A DNA stretch of 64,000 nucleotides from an uncultured Oscillospiraceae bacterium (GTDB lineage Bacteria; Bacillota; Clostridia; Oscillospirales; Oscillospiraceae). The first letter of the stretch is position 1; every line of letters starts with the position of its first letter. The notes beneath the pieces are model-generated. The model was not told the DNA's origin, searched no databases, and worked only from the letters and a program-made list of their open reading frames with translations. The translations under genes and the position numbers were made by a program. Location: positions 186,001-250,000 of the forward strand of contig CAJUKH010000043.1 of NCBI GenBank assembly GCA_910587345.1, read 5' to 3'. Shown one piece after another: positions 9,011 to 18,869 of the stretch.

Positions 9011-9164
9011 TTCGTCGTCGCAATGTCCGCTGAACTCCGCTTCCGCCTTTGGCGAAAGCTCCGTCCGCTCCCTTGCTCCTCCTCTCCCCACAAAATCTTC
9101 GATTTTGCGGGGACCCCTTTGATAAGCCCTCGCCTCCTGTTGAGGATGTCTGCTTCGTTTTCTC
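9011..9164 (-). repeat. Insert between intact groEL end and its tail copy
   Basis: 154 bp, non-coding. Read on the minus strand it contains GGGGTCCCCGC, then AAAATC-GAA-GATTTT inside a hairpin closed by CCCCGC/GTGGGG, followed by a purine-rich GGAGGAGCAAGGGAGCGGACG stretch and GGCGAAAG/CTTTCGCC-type dyads. A hairpin of the same design lies in the groES insert at 11070-11242. Confidence 0.65.
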
Positions 9165-10802
<1,638 letters not shown>

Positions 10803-10880
10803 TTATGATTGATGATGTCCCGAAAAGGGACCGTATGGGATAGGTTCGCAGGCGGCGCATATGCCGCCCCCACGAGAACT

Positions 10881-11011
10881 GTCACGCCGCAGGTCAGGGA
10901 ATGAAAAATCTAAGCCGTCCGATTCCGCAAAACCGCTCTGGGGCTTTGTCCCCGCTGCGGTCCTGCTCCGCTCCCGCCTTAGCGCTTTTCCAGCCCGCCC
11001 ATCTGCGCTTC
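10881..11011 (-). repeat. Repeat family D, copy 1 (groES-groEL intergenic)
   Basis: On the minus strand it runs from AGAAGCGCAGATGGGCGGGCTG through GGCGGGAGCGGAGCAGG and GGACGGCTTAG to GCGTGACAG. The same landmarks in the same order occur at 11577-11711 and 32954-33109. The terminal stem is weak here compared with the other two copies. Confidence 0.65.
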
Positions 11012-11069
11012 TTACTCCACGATGGCCAGAATGTCGCCCTGCCGAACGATGGTGTACTCTTCCCCGTCC
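11012..11069 (-). pseudogene. Duplicated 3' tail of groES
   Basis: 58 bp identical to the end of groES (11243-11300), covering the last 18 sense codons and the TAA stop. Identity begins exactly at the stop codon and ends at GACGGGG. No start codon or body is attached, so it is not a functional gene. Confidence 0.92.
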
Positions 11070-11242
11070 GTCCCATGAAATCTCTGATTTCATGGGAACC
11101 CTGCGGATTTAAAATGCTCGGTCGGAATCAATCCTCCCTGCGCAATTCTCCGCCGCCTTCTGCGGCTGCGAATTTACGGTGCTTATCGCACCGCCCCATC
11201 TGCGATGGGGCCCAAGGTGGACGGTTCCGCTTTCGATCTGTT
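11070..11242 (-). repeat. Insert between intact groES end and its tail copy
   Basis: 173 bp, non-coding. It contains the hairpin CCCATGAAATC/GATTTCATGGG flanked by GGGTT, then GCCGCAGAAGGCGGC and CGGTGCGATAAGCACCG small hairpins. The first resembles the hairpin in the groEL insert (GTCCCC...AAATC...GATTT...GGGGA). Confidence 0.65.
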
Positions 11243-11560
<318 letters not shown>

Positions 11561-11576
11561 CTAACAGTTTTAGGCT

Positions 11577-11711
11577 GTCACGCTCCGAAACGGGCTGCTC
11601 CCAAAAGCTCTAAGCCGTCCGGCTTCACAAAACACCCACCGGGGGGTTCACCCCTGCCGGCCGTTTCGCCCTGCTCCCGTCTTGGCCCTTTTACAGCCCG
11701 CTTCTCTGCGT
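11577..11711 (-). repeat. Repeat family D, copy 2 (groES leader)
   Basis: On the minus strand it begins ACGCAGAGAAGCGGGCTG, passes GACGGGAGCAGGGCGAAACGG and GGACGGCTTAGAGC, and closes with CAGCCCGTTTCGGAGCGTGACA. The ends pair as AAGCGGGCTG/CAGCCCGTTT. It lies inside the transcribed groESL leader, between the operator and the groES ribosome site. Confidence 0.7.
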
Positions 11712-11713
11712 TT

Positions 11714-11740
11714 TTAGCACTCATTTCTTGTGAGTGCTAA
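11714..11740 (-). promoter_or_regulatory. CIRCE operator (HrcA binding site)
   Basis: Perfect TTAGCACTC-N9-GAGTGCTAA. CIRCE is the HrcA repressor site of heat-shock operons in Firmicutes. It begins a few bases after the predicted transcription start. Confidence 0.97.
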
Positions 11741-11751
11741 CCACAACTATG

Positions 11752-11780
11752 ATAATACCGCTACCCGGGGAAAAAATCAA
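11752..11780 (-). promoter_or_regulatory. groESL promoter
   Basis: Minus strand TTGATT, 17-bp spacer, TATTAT, about 12 bp before CIRCE. The -35 element falls inside the terminator hairpin of the upstream lipid-kinase gene. Confidence 0.8.
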
Positions 11781-11812
11781 CCCCCTTTTTTGAAAAAGAG
11801 GGTCGATTTTCC
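11773..11812 (-). terminator. Terminator of lipid-kinase operon
   Basis: Imperfect 15-bp stem (AATCAACCCCCTTTTT with AAAAAGAGGGTCGATT) and on the minus strand a T-rich tail TTGATTTTTT. It overlaps the groESL -35 box. Confidence 0.65.
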
Positions 11813-11829
11813 AAATGTTTAATTTCTGT

Positions 11830-12762
11830 TCACAAACTGGGGGCGGGCGTCCTGGCCCCGTACCCAACGCCCTGTGGATAAAAGAAGCTGATTTTCCGCT
11901 CCGACCGGCGGACGGTGAACCCATGGCCCCGAAGGCTCTCCCCGTCCACCACCGCCACCAGCTCCTCCTCCGAGGAAAAGGTGACCTCCTCCCCATGATA
12001 GGACCGCACCAGCGAAGGCGGGCACTCCCGGTACTTCCCTGTGGCGTATTTCCCCACATACTTGGCAAACTGCGGCCCGGTCAACCGGCCGATGAGAAGC
12101 ATATCCAGCACCCCGTCATCGGGCATGGCCTCGGGCACAGGGTAAAATCCCCCGCCGTAATACCGGCCGTTGCAGACGCAGAGAATGGTGGTCGGCCCCT
12201 CATAATGGATCGGCCCCATATCCACCCGCATGGGCTGGGTCAGCCCCTTGCCCACCTGATTTGCCAGCGAGAGCACATAGGCCCCCGTCCCGCTGACCCC
12301 CGGCAGCCGCTTGAACCGACCCACATCGTCAGCCACCCGGGCATCAATGCCGGCGCAGACCGTATTGATGCCCAAAAGTCCGTTGCAGTCCATCAGGTCA
12401 AATTCCGCCTGGGGCCCTTCCCGAAGCGCCGCCAGGTCGATAAATTTCCTTCGCCCCTCCGGACCGAAAATACGCAGAAAATCATTCCCCGTGCCCACGG
12501 GCACGTTGGTAACGGCGGCGGTGGGACAGCCTGCGGCGGCGTTCACCACCTCATTCAGCGTCCCGTCCCCTCCGCAGGCGTACAGCCGTACCGGCTCTCC
12601 GCCCTCTATGGCCTCCATCGCCAGACGGTGGGCGTCCCCCGCAGCCTGAGTGGCATAGACCTCATAGCCCCCCTGCGGGTAGACCTCCCGAATGCGGGAA
12701 AGGAGCTTTTGCACACTGTCCCGTTTCCCTGCCATGGGATTGACGATAAAAACGTGTCTCAT
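11830..12762 (-). CDS. Diacylglycerol kinase-family lipid kinase (YegS/DgkB-like)
   Basis: 310 residues with the DAGK catalytic fold: N-terminal FIVNPMAGK, the nucleotide motif GGDGTLNEV at 64-72, and VPVGTGNDF. Members phosphorylate diacylglycerol or related lipids to recycle phospholipid precursors at the inner membrane face. Whether this is the true DgkB is uncertain. Its ATG overlaps the stop codon of the preceding WG/SLH gene (ATGA), so the two are translationally coupled. Confidence 0.87.
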   Translation of the reverse strand: MRHVFIVNPMAGKRDSVQKLLSRIREVYPQGGYEVYATQAAGDAHRLAMEAIEGGEPVRLYACGGDGTLNEVVNAAAGCPTAAVTNVPVGTGNDFLRIFGPEGRRKFIDLAALREGPQAEFDLMDCNGLLGINTVCAGIDARVADDVGRFKRLPGVSGTGAYVLSLANQVGKGLTQPMRVDMGPIHYEGPTTILCVCNGRYYGGGFYPVPEAMPDDGVLDMLLIGRLTGPQFAKYVGKYATGKYRECPPSLVRSYHGEEVTFSSEEELVAVVDGESLRGHGFTVRRSERKISFFYPQGVGYGARTPAPSL

Positions 12763-13886
12763 TGGAATAGATCCACCCTTTGCTCCGGCCGGGCCAGCCG
12801 GGCCGCCAGAGCGGCGGCTTCGGCCCGGGTCACGGCAGAATCGGGCCGGAAGGACAACTCCTCGTCCACCCCGGTCAAGATCCCTTTGGAATAAAGCCCA
12901 TATACCGCATCGGCCCCCGGCTCCCCCGGCTTCACATCCCGCACGGCGGCAATGACCCGTACCAGACTGTTGCGGCTTCTCAGGCTCCGGGCCAGCTCGG
13001 TGGAGGCAAAGACCTGGGCCAGCTCCCGCCGGGTGATCTGCCGGCCATAGTCCTCAAACTGCCCTTCGCTCAGGATTCCGCTGGCCAGACAATAGTTTAC
13101 CGCCTCGCTGTACCACGGCTCCGAGCGGTGGGTAGTGGTGTGAAAATCATCCCCCAGATAACGGCTGTCCATATTGGCCGCCATCTGCAGCGCCTCTGCC
13201 ACGGTGACCTCCCGGTCCGGCTCAAACAGGTTCTCCCCGGTCCCCGCCATGATCCCCGTATTATAGGCGATGTCCACCCACAGGGAATACCAGTCCCTTC
13301 CCTTCACGTCCCGGAAGGAAGGCCGGCGGCCCCGGGTCAGCGGGAACTGACTCCCTCCAACCCCCATCCGGGTCAGCATACCCGGCAGCTGAAAAAGAGG
13401 CACCACCGTCTTGCCCCCTCCCTCCGCCGTCAGCACCAGCGCATCCAGTCCGCCGCTGGTGCCAAGCTCCGCCCCGGCATAGGTCAGGGGATAGACCTCC
13501 TGGGTCCTCTTGCCCTCCTCGTTCTGAAAGGGCAAAATGCTCACCACGCCCCAGCCCTCGCCCCGCTGGGCAATGTATAGGCCGTAACCGATGGGCATCA
13601 GGGTATCGTACTCCGGCTGGATCAGGTACCTTCCGTCAGGCCGGATCACCCCCAGACGGCCATCCAGATTCACCGCCGCCATCCCCAGGGAGAAGGAGAC
13701 CACCGACCGGTACTGAAGGGGGATGACGATCTCTCCGCTGCCGTTAGCAAAGCCCCATTTCCCCTCCTCCTCTGCCTGGGCAAGCCCTTCGCTGTACCCG
13801 TGGACCGTGTAGGCATGGGCAGAAGGGCCGGCGGCGAGAAGGCAAAGGGTCAGAAGGACCGCCGTCAGCCGCTTTTTTCTCCTCAT
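12759..13886 (-). CDS. Secreted WG-repeat and S-layer-homology protein
   Basis: 375 residues. A cleavable signal peptide (MRRKKRLTAVLLTLCLLAAGPSAHA) precedes WG-type beta repeats (EEGKWGFANGSGEIVIPLQY and two degenerate copies to about residue 110). The C-terminal half holds SLH-like motifs (DIAYNTGIMAGTGENLFEPDREVTVAEAL; a later one ends with TRAEAAALAARL), which attach proteins to secondary wall polymers. The start was set at MRRKK because GGGGAG precedes it. ATGA overlaps link it to the genes on both sides. Confidence 0.82.
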   Translation of the reverse strand: MRRKKRLTAVLLTLCLLAAGPSAHAYTVHGYSEGLAQAEEEGKWGFANGSGEIVIPLQYRSVVSFSLGMAAVNLDGRLGVIRPDGRYLIQPEYDTLMPIGYGLYIAQRGEGWGVVSILPFQNEEGKRTQEVYPLTYAGAELGTSGGLDALVLTAEGGGKTVVPLFQLPGMLTRMGVGGSQFPLTRGRRPSFRDVKGRDWYSLWVDIAYNTGIMAGTGENLFEPDREVTVAEALQMAANMDSRYLGDDFHTTTHRSEPWYSEAVNYCLASGILSEGQFEDYGRQITRRELAQVFASTELARSLRSRNSLVRVIAAVRDVKPGEPGADAVYGLYSKGILTGVDEELSFRPDSAVTRAEAAALAARLARPEQRVDLFQ

Positions 13887-15019
13887 CGGCTTCTCCCCTC
13901 CCCTTCCAGGTACTGGAACAGGTCGCATTTCAGCGGCCCGTTATACAGCTTCCGCTTTTTGTCCGCCCGCTTACCGAAGGTCCGCTCAAACTCGGTATGG
14001 GAGGACAACAGATACAGGCTCCACCCGGCAGGCGCCTTCCGCCATGCCTTTCCAAAGGCGGCATACAGTCCCTCCGCCTCCCGCTTTTCCATAATGCGCT
14101 CTCCATAGGGGGGATTGGTCACCACCCGCCCCGCCGGCTCCGAAGGGGCAAACCGGGTGGCGTCGGCCACGCGGAAGGACACCAGATCCTCCACCCCCGC
14201 CTTCTCCGCATTCTCCCTGGCCAGCGCCACCGCCTGGGGGTCGATGTCACTGCCCTCGATATCATAATCCCCGTCATACTCCAGGTCCATGGCCCGGTCC
14301 CCCTCCTCCATCCAGAGTGAGGAGGGAAGCCACGCCCATCTCTGGGCGGCAAAGCTCCGCTCCAGCCCGGGCGCCCGGTTCTTGGCGATAAGGGCGGCCT
14401 CGATGGGGATGGTGCCCGAGCCGCAGAAGGGGTCCCGGAAGGCCCCCTTTCCCCGGTAGCGGGAGAGGAGGACCATCCCGGCGGCGATGGTCTCCCGCAG
14501 CGGGGCCACCACACTCATGGCCCGGTATCCCCGCTTGTGAAGGCTTGGTCCCGAAGCGTCCAGATAAAGCTCTGCCATATCATCCATAATGAACAGCCGG
14601 ATGGCATACTCCGCCCCGGTCTCAGGCAGATGCTCCAGCCCATAGGCTCGCCCCAGACGGTCTCCCACAGCGGCCTTCACCACCGCCCCGCACCGCTGCT
14701 GAGAGGTAAGGCGGGAATCCACGCTCCTGCACCGGATGGGAAACGCCCCTTCCCGGGGAATAAATTCCTCCCAGGGCAGCCCGCAGGTCCCGTCATACAG
14801 CGCATCAAAGTCAGGGGCGGGAAACCGGCCCAGCCGGAGCATCACCCGCTCCCCCGTCCGCAGACACAGATTGGCCCGGACCAGGCTCTCGGGCGTGTAG
14901 TCCCACAGCACCCGGCCGTTTTCCGCCCGGACATTCCGAGCGTCCAGCCGCTTCAGTTCCTCGGCGCAGACCCCCTCCAGCCCAAACAGGGTGGGGGCCA
15001 CCAGAGTAAGCTGTTCCAT
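13883..15019 (-). CDS. THUMP-domain class I methyltransferase (RlmL/YpsC-like)
   Basis: 378 residues. N-terminal THUMP RNA-binding region (about 1-160), then an N6-adenine/guanine-N2-type methyltransferase with FCGSGTIPIEAALIA as SAM motif I and NPPYGERI as catalytic motif IV. Homologues methylate 23S rRNA guanosine N2. The start MEQLTLV has GGAGGTG upstream; the frame is open further but without a ribosome site. First gene of the three-gene minus-strand operon. Confidence 0.9.
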   Translation of the reverse strand: MEQLTLVAPTLFGLEGVCAEELKRLDARNVRAENGRVLWDYTPESLVRANLCLRTGERVMLRLGRFPAPDFDALYDGTCGLPWEEFIPREGAFPIRCRSVDSRLTSQQRCGAVVKAAVGDRLGRAYGLEHLPETGAEYAIRLFIMDDMAELYLDASGPSLHKRGYRAMSVVAPLRETIAAGMVLLSRYRGKGAFRDPFCGSGTIPIEAALIAKNRAPGLERSFAAQRWAWLPSSLWMEEGDRAMDLEYDGDYDIEGSDIDPQAVALARENAEKAGVEDLVSFRVADATRFAPSEPAGRVVTNPPYGERIMEKREAEGLYAAFGKAWRKAPAGWSLYLLSSHTEFERTFGKRADKKRKLYNGPLKCDLFQYLEGEGRSR

Positions 15020-15190
15020 CCTCTCACCTCCAAAGTCAGATCCCGTCTGTTTTTCGGGAAAATGTTCTATCGTATTAAGAATTATTATACCGTAATAGCA
15101 CCCGTTTTGCAAATCTTTTTCCCTCCGCCGCCCTTTGCCGCCTATCCCCCGCAGGACCATGTGTTTCTTTGTTACAGGTTTGACAATTAT

Positions 15191-15219
15191 TTGACAATAT
15201 TGACAGAATAGTGTATAAT
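15191..15219 (+). promoter_or_regulatory. Consensus promoter of nfeD-SPFH operon
   Basis: TTGACA, exactly 17 bp, TATAAT. TTGACA motifs occur three times within 30 bp (15179, 15191, near 15200), giving a run of overlapping -35-like boxes. Confidence 0.9.
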
Positions 15220-15264
15220 AAGAATGTACCCAGGTACAAATACATTTGAAAGGAGCTGATGACC

Positions 15265-15702
15265 ATGCCCTGGCTGCCCAGTGTGATCTGGCTTGTCCTG
15301 TTGGTAGCCTTCGCCGTGGCGGAAGCGCTGACGGTGGGGCTGGTATCGGTATGGTTTGCGGCAGGTGCCCTTGCGGCGCTGCTGTCCACCTTCTTCACCG
15401 CCAACATCTGGTGGCAGATCACCATTTTTCTGGCGGTCTCCCTCCTGTCCATGGCTGTGATACGGCCCTTGGCCCGGAAGTATGTTCTGCCCCAGGTAGT
15501 CCCCACCAACGCCGACCGTGTCATCGGACGGGATGCCGTGGTCACCGAGGCCATTGACAACCTGACCGGCAGCGGCGCCGTGGTGGTTTCCGGCGTGGCC
15601 TGGACCGCCCGGTCGGAGGACGGCCACCCCATTCCGGAGGGCACGGCCGTTGTGGTCAAGCGCATCGAAGGGGTCAAGCTGTTTGTCACGGCAAAGCCCT
15701 GA
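15265..15702 (+). CDS. NfeD-family membrane protein
   Basis: About 146 residues: two N-terminal membrane segments (LPSVIWLVLLVAFAVAEAL; IFLAVSLLSMAVI) and a C-terminal OB-fold-like domain (GRDAVVTEAI ... GTAVVVKRIEG). NfeD proteins pair with SPFH/flotillin proteins in membrane microdomains, which fits the next gene. Two ATGs are possible, at 15259 and 15265; the second is nine bases from AGGAG and is preferred. Confidence 0.88.
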   Translation: MPWLPSVIWLVLLVAFAVAEALTVGLVSVWFAAGALAALLSTFFTANIWWQITIFLAVSLLSMAVIRPLARKYVLPQVVPTNADRVIGRDAVVTEAIDNLTGSGAVVVSGVAWTARSEDGHPIPEGTAVVVKRIEGVKLFVTAKP

Positions 15703-15750
15703 ACCCGTTCCTATACACCCGATTTTTTCAAAATGAAAGGAGTTTTCACC

Positions 15751-16668
15751 ATGCCTCTGTACGGAAAAATCATCCTGGCCCTTCTGGGCGTGCTGATCAT
15801 CGCCGCCCTGGCCCTCAACTTCAAGATCGTCCAACAGTCCAAAGCCTACGTCATCACCCGCCTGGGTTCCTTCCACACCATCTGGGCCCAGGGTCCCCAC
15901 TTCAAGATCCCCTTCATCGACCGCATTGTCAAGGTGGTGTCCCTGAAGGAGCAGGTGGTGGACTTCGCTCCCCAGCCCGTTATCACCAAGGATAATGTCA
16001 CCATGCAGATCGATACGGTGATCTATTTCACCATCACCGACCCCAAGCTCTATACCTACGGTGTGGAACACCCCATGTCCGCCATTGAGAACCTGACCGC
16101 CACCACCTTGCGGAACATCATCGGCGATCTGGAGCTGGACCAGACCCTCACCAGCCGGGACATCATCAACTCCAAGATGCGCTCCCTTCTGGACGAGGCC
16201 ACCGATCCCTGGGGCATCAAGGTCAACCGGGTGGAGCTGAAAAACATCATGCCTCCCCGGGACATTCAGGAGTCCATGGAAAAGCAGATGCGGGCCGAGC
16301 GGGAGCGCCGGGAGGCCATCCTTCAGGCCGAGGGTACCAAGCAGTCCCAGATTTTGGTGGCCGAAGGTGAGAAGCAGTCCGCCATCCTGAAGGCCGAAGC
16401 CGCCAAGGAGGCCGCCATCAAGCGGGCCGAAGGCGAGGCCGAGGCCATCCTCAAGGTCCAGCAGGCCACCGCCGAAGCCCTGAAGCTGCTGAACCAGGCC
16501 GCCCCCACCGACCAGGTGGTAAAGCTGAAGGCTCTGGAGGCCTTCGCCAAGGCCGCCGACGGCAAGGCCACCAAGCTCATCATCCCCAGCGAGATCCAGG
16601 GCCTGGCCGGCCTGGCCGCCAGCGCCATGGAGATCCTTGACGCCAAGAAGGACGAAGAAAAGAAGTGA
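15751..16668 (+). CDS. SPFH/Band 7 (stomatin-like) protein
   Basis: 305 residues. One N-terminal membrane anchor (IILALLGVLIIAALALNF) is followed by a Band 7 domain (VIFTITDP-like segment DTVIYFTITDPKLYTYGV) and a long Ala/Glu-rich coiled coil (about 175-265) typical of oligomerising stomatins such as QmcA. With NfeD it probably forms a membrane scaffold affecting protease or lipid organisation. The start is the ATG eight bases after AAAGGAG. Confidence 0.93.
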   Translation: MPLYGKIILALLGVLIIAALALNFKIVQQSKAYVITRLGSFHTIWAQGPHFKIPFIDRIVKVVSLKEQVVDFAPQPVITKDNVTMQIDTVIYFTITDPKLYTYGVEHPMSAIENLTATTLRNIIGDLELDQTLTSRDIINSKMRSLLDEATDPWGIKVNRVELKNIMPPRDIQESMEKQMRAERERREAILQAEGTKQSQILVAEGEKQSAILKAEAAKEAAIKRAEGEAEAILKVQQATAEALKLLNQAAPTDQVVKLKALEAFAKAADGKATKLIIPSEIQGLAGLAASAMEILDAKKDEEKK

Positions 16669-16683
16669 CCCCACCCCATTACA

Positions 16684-16718
16684 AGGCCCCGCCTGACAAA
16701 ATCAGGCGGGGCCTTTGT
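16684..16718 (+). terminator. Terminator of nfeD-SPFH operon
   Basis: Stem AAGGCCCCGCCTGA with loop CAAAA and full complement, then TTTGTT. It is the left border of repeat island 2. Confidence 0.85.
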
Positions 16719-16864
16719 TGCAGTTTCCCCTTTACCCAGAAGCCACCCGGCGGCCCACCGGTACGCAAGTGGGAAAAAAACGGCCTTTCCCACCCTCAGC
16801 CGCTATACGGCACCGACTCCCACCAACCCCGCTTCGCTCACCAAGCAGGAGCAAGCAAAATCTC

Positions 16865-17030
16865 AGGTCAAGACCAAGCGCTTTCACACCGGCTTATCCC
16901 CTCTTTACGCTCCCACGGTCCCTCTTGCCCCGCACCCGTGCGTACGTTGGTGGAACACAAAAGAAATCACGTTGAAATTGACCCGCCTCTGTCTACACAG
17001 CTTGAGGGGCAGTTCCTCTCATCAAAAACC
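16865..17030 (+). repeat. Repeat unit A, copy 3
   Basis: Matches the two A units of island 1 from AGGTCAAGACCAAG to ATCAAAAACC. The flanking upstream stretch (CGGCACCGACTCCC ... GCTTCGCTCA) also resembles the sequence before copy 1. Confidence 0.75.
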
Positions 17031-17077
17031 ATTCTATCCCGTAGGGCAGATGTCCTCACCCGCCCGGCTTGCTTCTC

Positions 17078-17356
17078 TCCCGAAAACCACCCACCCAGGC
17101 GGCGTGGATACCAACGGACGTGGTACGGTATTCCACCCACTCAACGGCAGTGGCGCAAAAGGGACCACAGGTCGCTCAAACGCAGGCCGCCGAAAACAGA
17201 AGGATAGCCCAAAGGGTTTTACCCAAGAGATAACCAAGCAGGGTTGGGGTTGTGTTCGGTTGTACCGCACCACCCCAAGATTTCCACTGGTCTCCCTTTT
17301 CTTTTTCGGAGTCCAGAACCGCTTTTTCTTTTGCAGGCAAAAGAAAAAGTGGTTTT
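17078..17356 (+). repeat. Repeat unit B, copy 3
   Basis: 279 bp; terminal hairpin at 17317-17354 with AACCGCTTTTTCTTTTGC and only AG between the arms. Confidence 0.8.
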
Positions 17357-17484
17357 GGCCCCCGCCGGGCAGGCAAAAAAGTGATTTTCCCCGCAAAGGG
17401 TACGCCCCATCCGTACAGCTGGGCAACATCCACCCCTATAGGGCGGGATGGTCTCTTGTGCAGCCGGGCAACATCCGCCACCCC

Positions 17485-17764
17485 TTCCGAAAACCACCCA
17501 CCCAGGCGGCGCGGATACCAACGAACAGGTAACGGTATTCCACCCACTCAACGGCAGTGGCGCAAAAGGGACCACGAGTCGCTCAAACGCAGGCCGCCGG
17601 AAACAGGAAGGACACCCCAAAGTCTTTCACCCGAGGAACAACATCTCAGCATAGGTAATCTATCCTGTTGTACTGCACCTCCCCAAGATTTCCACCGGTC
17701 TACCTTTTCTTCTTCGGAGTCCAGAACCGCTTTTTCTTTTGCAAGCAAAAGAAAAAGTGGTTTT
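17485..17764 (+). repeat. Repeat unit B, copy 4
   Basis: 280 bp; the middle part diverges (CTCAGCATAGGTAATC region) while both ends and the hairpin at 17725-17762 are retained. Confidence 0.8.
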
Positions 17765-17954
17765 ACCCGCAAGGGGTACGCCCCATCCGTAAGGCGGCAC
17801 AGCCGCCAACGGCTGGGCTGTGGCCCCTGCTGGGCAGGCAAAAACCAACGCAAAGTAAAAACATCCCGCTTTCCCACAAAAGAAAAAGCGGTTTTCCCCG
17901 CAAGGGACACGCCCCATCCGTAAGACGACCCAGCCGGGCAACATCCGCCACCCC

Positions 17955-18235
17955 TTCCGAAAACCACCCACCCAGGCGGCGCGGATACCAACAGACGTGG
18001 TACAGTATTCCACCCACTCAACGGCAGTGGCGCAAGAAGGACCACAGGTCGCTCAAACGCAAGCCGCCGGAAACAAGAGGGATACCCCAAAGTCCCTCAC
18101 CCGAGGGATACCATAACAGCACAAATCCAACGTCCGGTTGTACCGTACCTCTCCATAATCTTCACTGGTCTACCTTTTCTTTTTCGGAGTCCAGAACCAC
18201 TTTTTCTTTTGCTGGGCAAAAGAAAAAGTGGTTTT
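17955..18235 (+). repeat. Repeat unit B, copy 5
   Basis: 281 bp; hairpin at 18195-18233 has AACCAC on the left arm, restoring a perfect 18-bp stem, with loop TGG. Confidence 0.8.
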
Positions 18236-18440
18236 ACCCGCAAGGGGTACGCCCCATCCGTAAGGCGGCAAAGCCGCCAACGGCTGGGCTGTGGCCCCAG
18301 CTGGGCAGGCAAAAAAGTGATTTTCCCCGCAAGGGCTACGCCCCCATCCGTAAGGCGGCACAGCACCCACAGGGCACCAGCTGTCTCTAAGCGGCATAGC
18401 CGCCAAGAGACAGCCTGCCGCCATCGGCCGATCCGTGGCC

Positions 18441-18790
18441 CCGGCCGGCAAATATACGAACATAAAAACCCATCCCCCAATTCAAAACAAGCTCCAAAAC
18501 CCACTCCCACCCCCATTTCTCCTTCCCCCATCCTCTCCAAACGGGAATTCCTTTCCATCTCGAACCAAACTGGAAATTTTCATACATCCAAATGCAACAA
18601 AGTTGTACATTCCCGTACACATAGGCCCTTTTTCCCCTTAGTTGTACCCCCCTGTACAACTCACTCTCTCAAAATCTCCCCCTTTTTTGCAAAAATGCAC
18701 CATTCTTTCAAAAAATCGCCCGCTTTTTTTCATTTTCCCAATTTCCAATTTTCGTACAACTCCCCCTCCCACCTGCTATACGCAGCTGCT
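18441..18790. other. G-poor intergenic tract with GTTGTAC dyads
   Basis: No gene seen. The plus strand is almost free of G and rich in C/T/A. It carries GTTGTACATTCCCGTACAC (18602-18620), the dyad GTTGTAC-N6-GTACAAC (18641-18660) and a lone GTACAAC (18753-18759). The extreme strand bias differs from both the repeat island and the flanking genes. Confidence 0.6.
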
Positions 18791-18832
18791 CATAAAAAAC
18801 CGCACCCCGGGAGGCCCCCCGGGGTGCGGTTA
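18791..18832 (-). terminator. Terminator of amino-acid permease
   Basis: Stem ACCGCACCCCGGG/CCCGGGGTGCGGT with a TTTTTTAT tail on the minus strand. Right border of the intergenic region holding island 2. Confidence 0.85.
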
Positions 18833-18869
18833 AGTAACGAATTTCGCTGATACGCTGAAATCGACCTAA

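Larger units (their letters stand above)
16720..18440. repeat. Composite intergenic repeat island 2
   Basis: 1.7 kb without a convincing gene, between the convergent SPFH and permease genes. It holds one A unit (16865-17030) and three B units (17078-17356, 17485-17764, 17955-18235) separated by C spacers of 128, 190 and about 200 bp. Order and direction match island 1. C spacers carry repeated GCAAGGGGTACGCCCCATCC and AAGGCGGCACAGCCGCCAACGG type sequences. Apparent frames of 130-240 codons exist in several phases but are disrupted between copies by indels. Confidence 0.8.

Noticed and set aside
17252..18390. Long open frames (up to about 240 codons) on both strands inside the repeat islands
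   Set aside because: They span repeat boundaries, occur in several frames at once, lack ribosome sites, and are broken differently in each copy by non-triplet indels. They are probably by-products of repetitive, stop-poor sequence.
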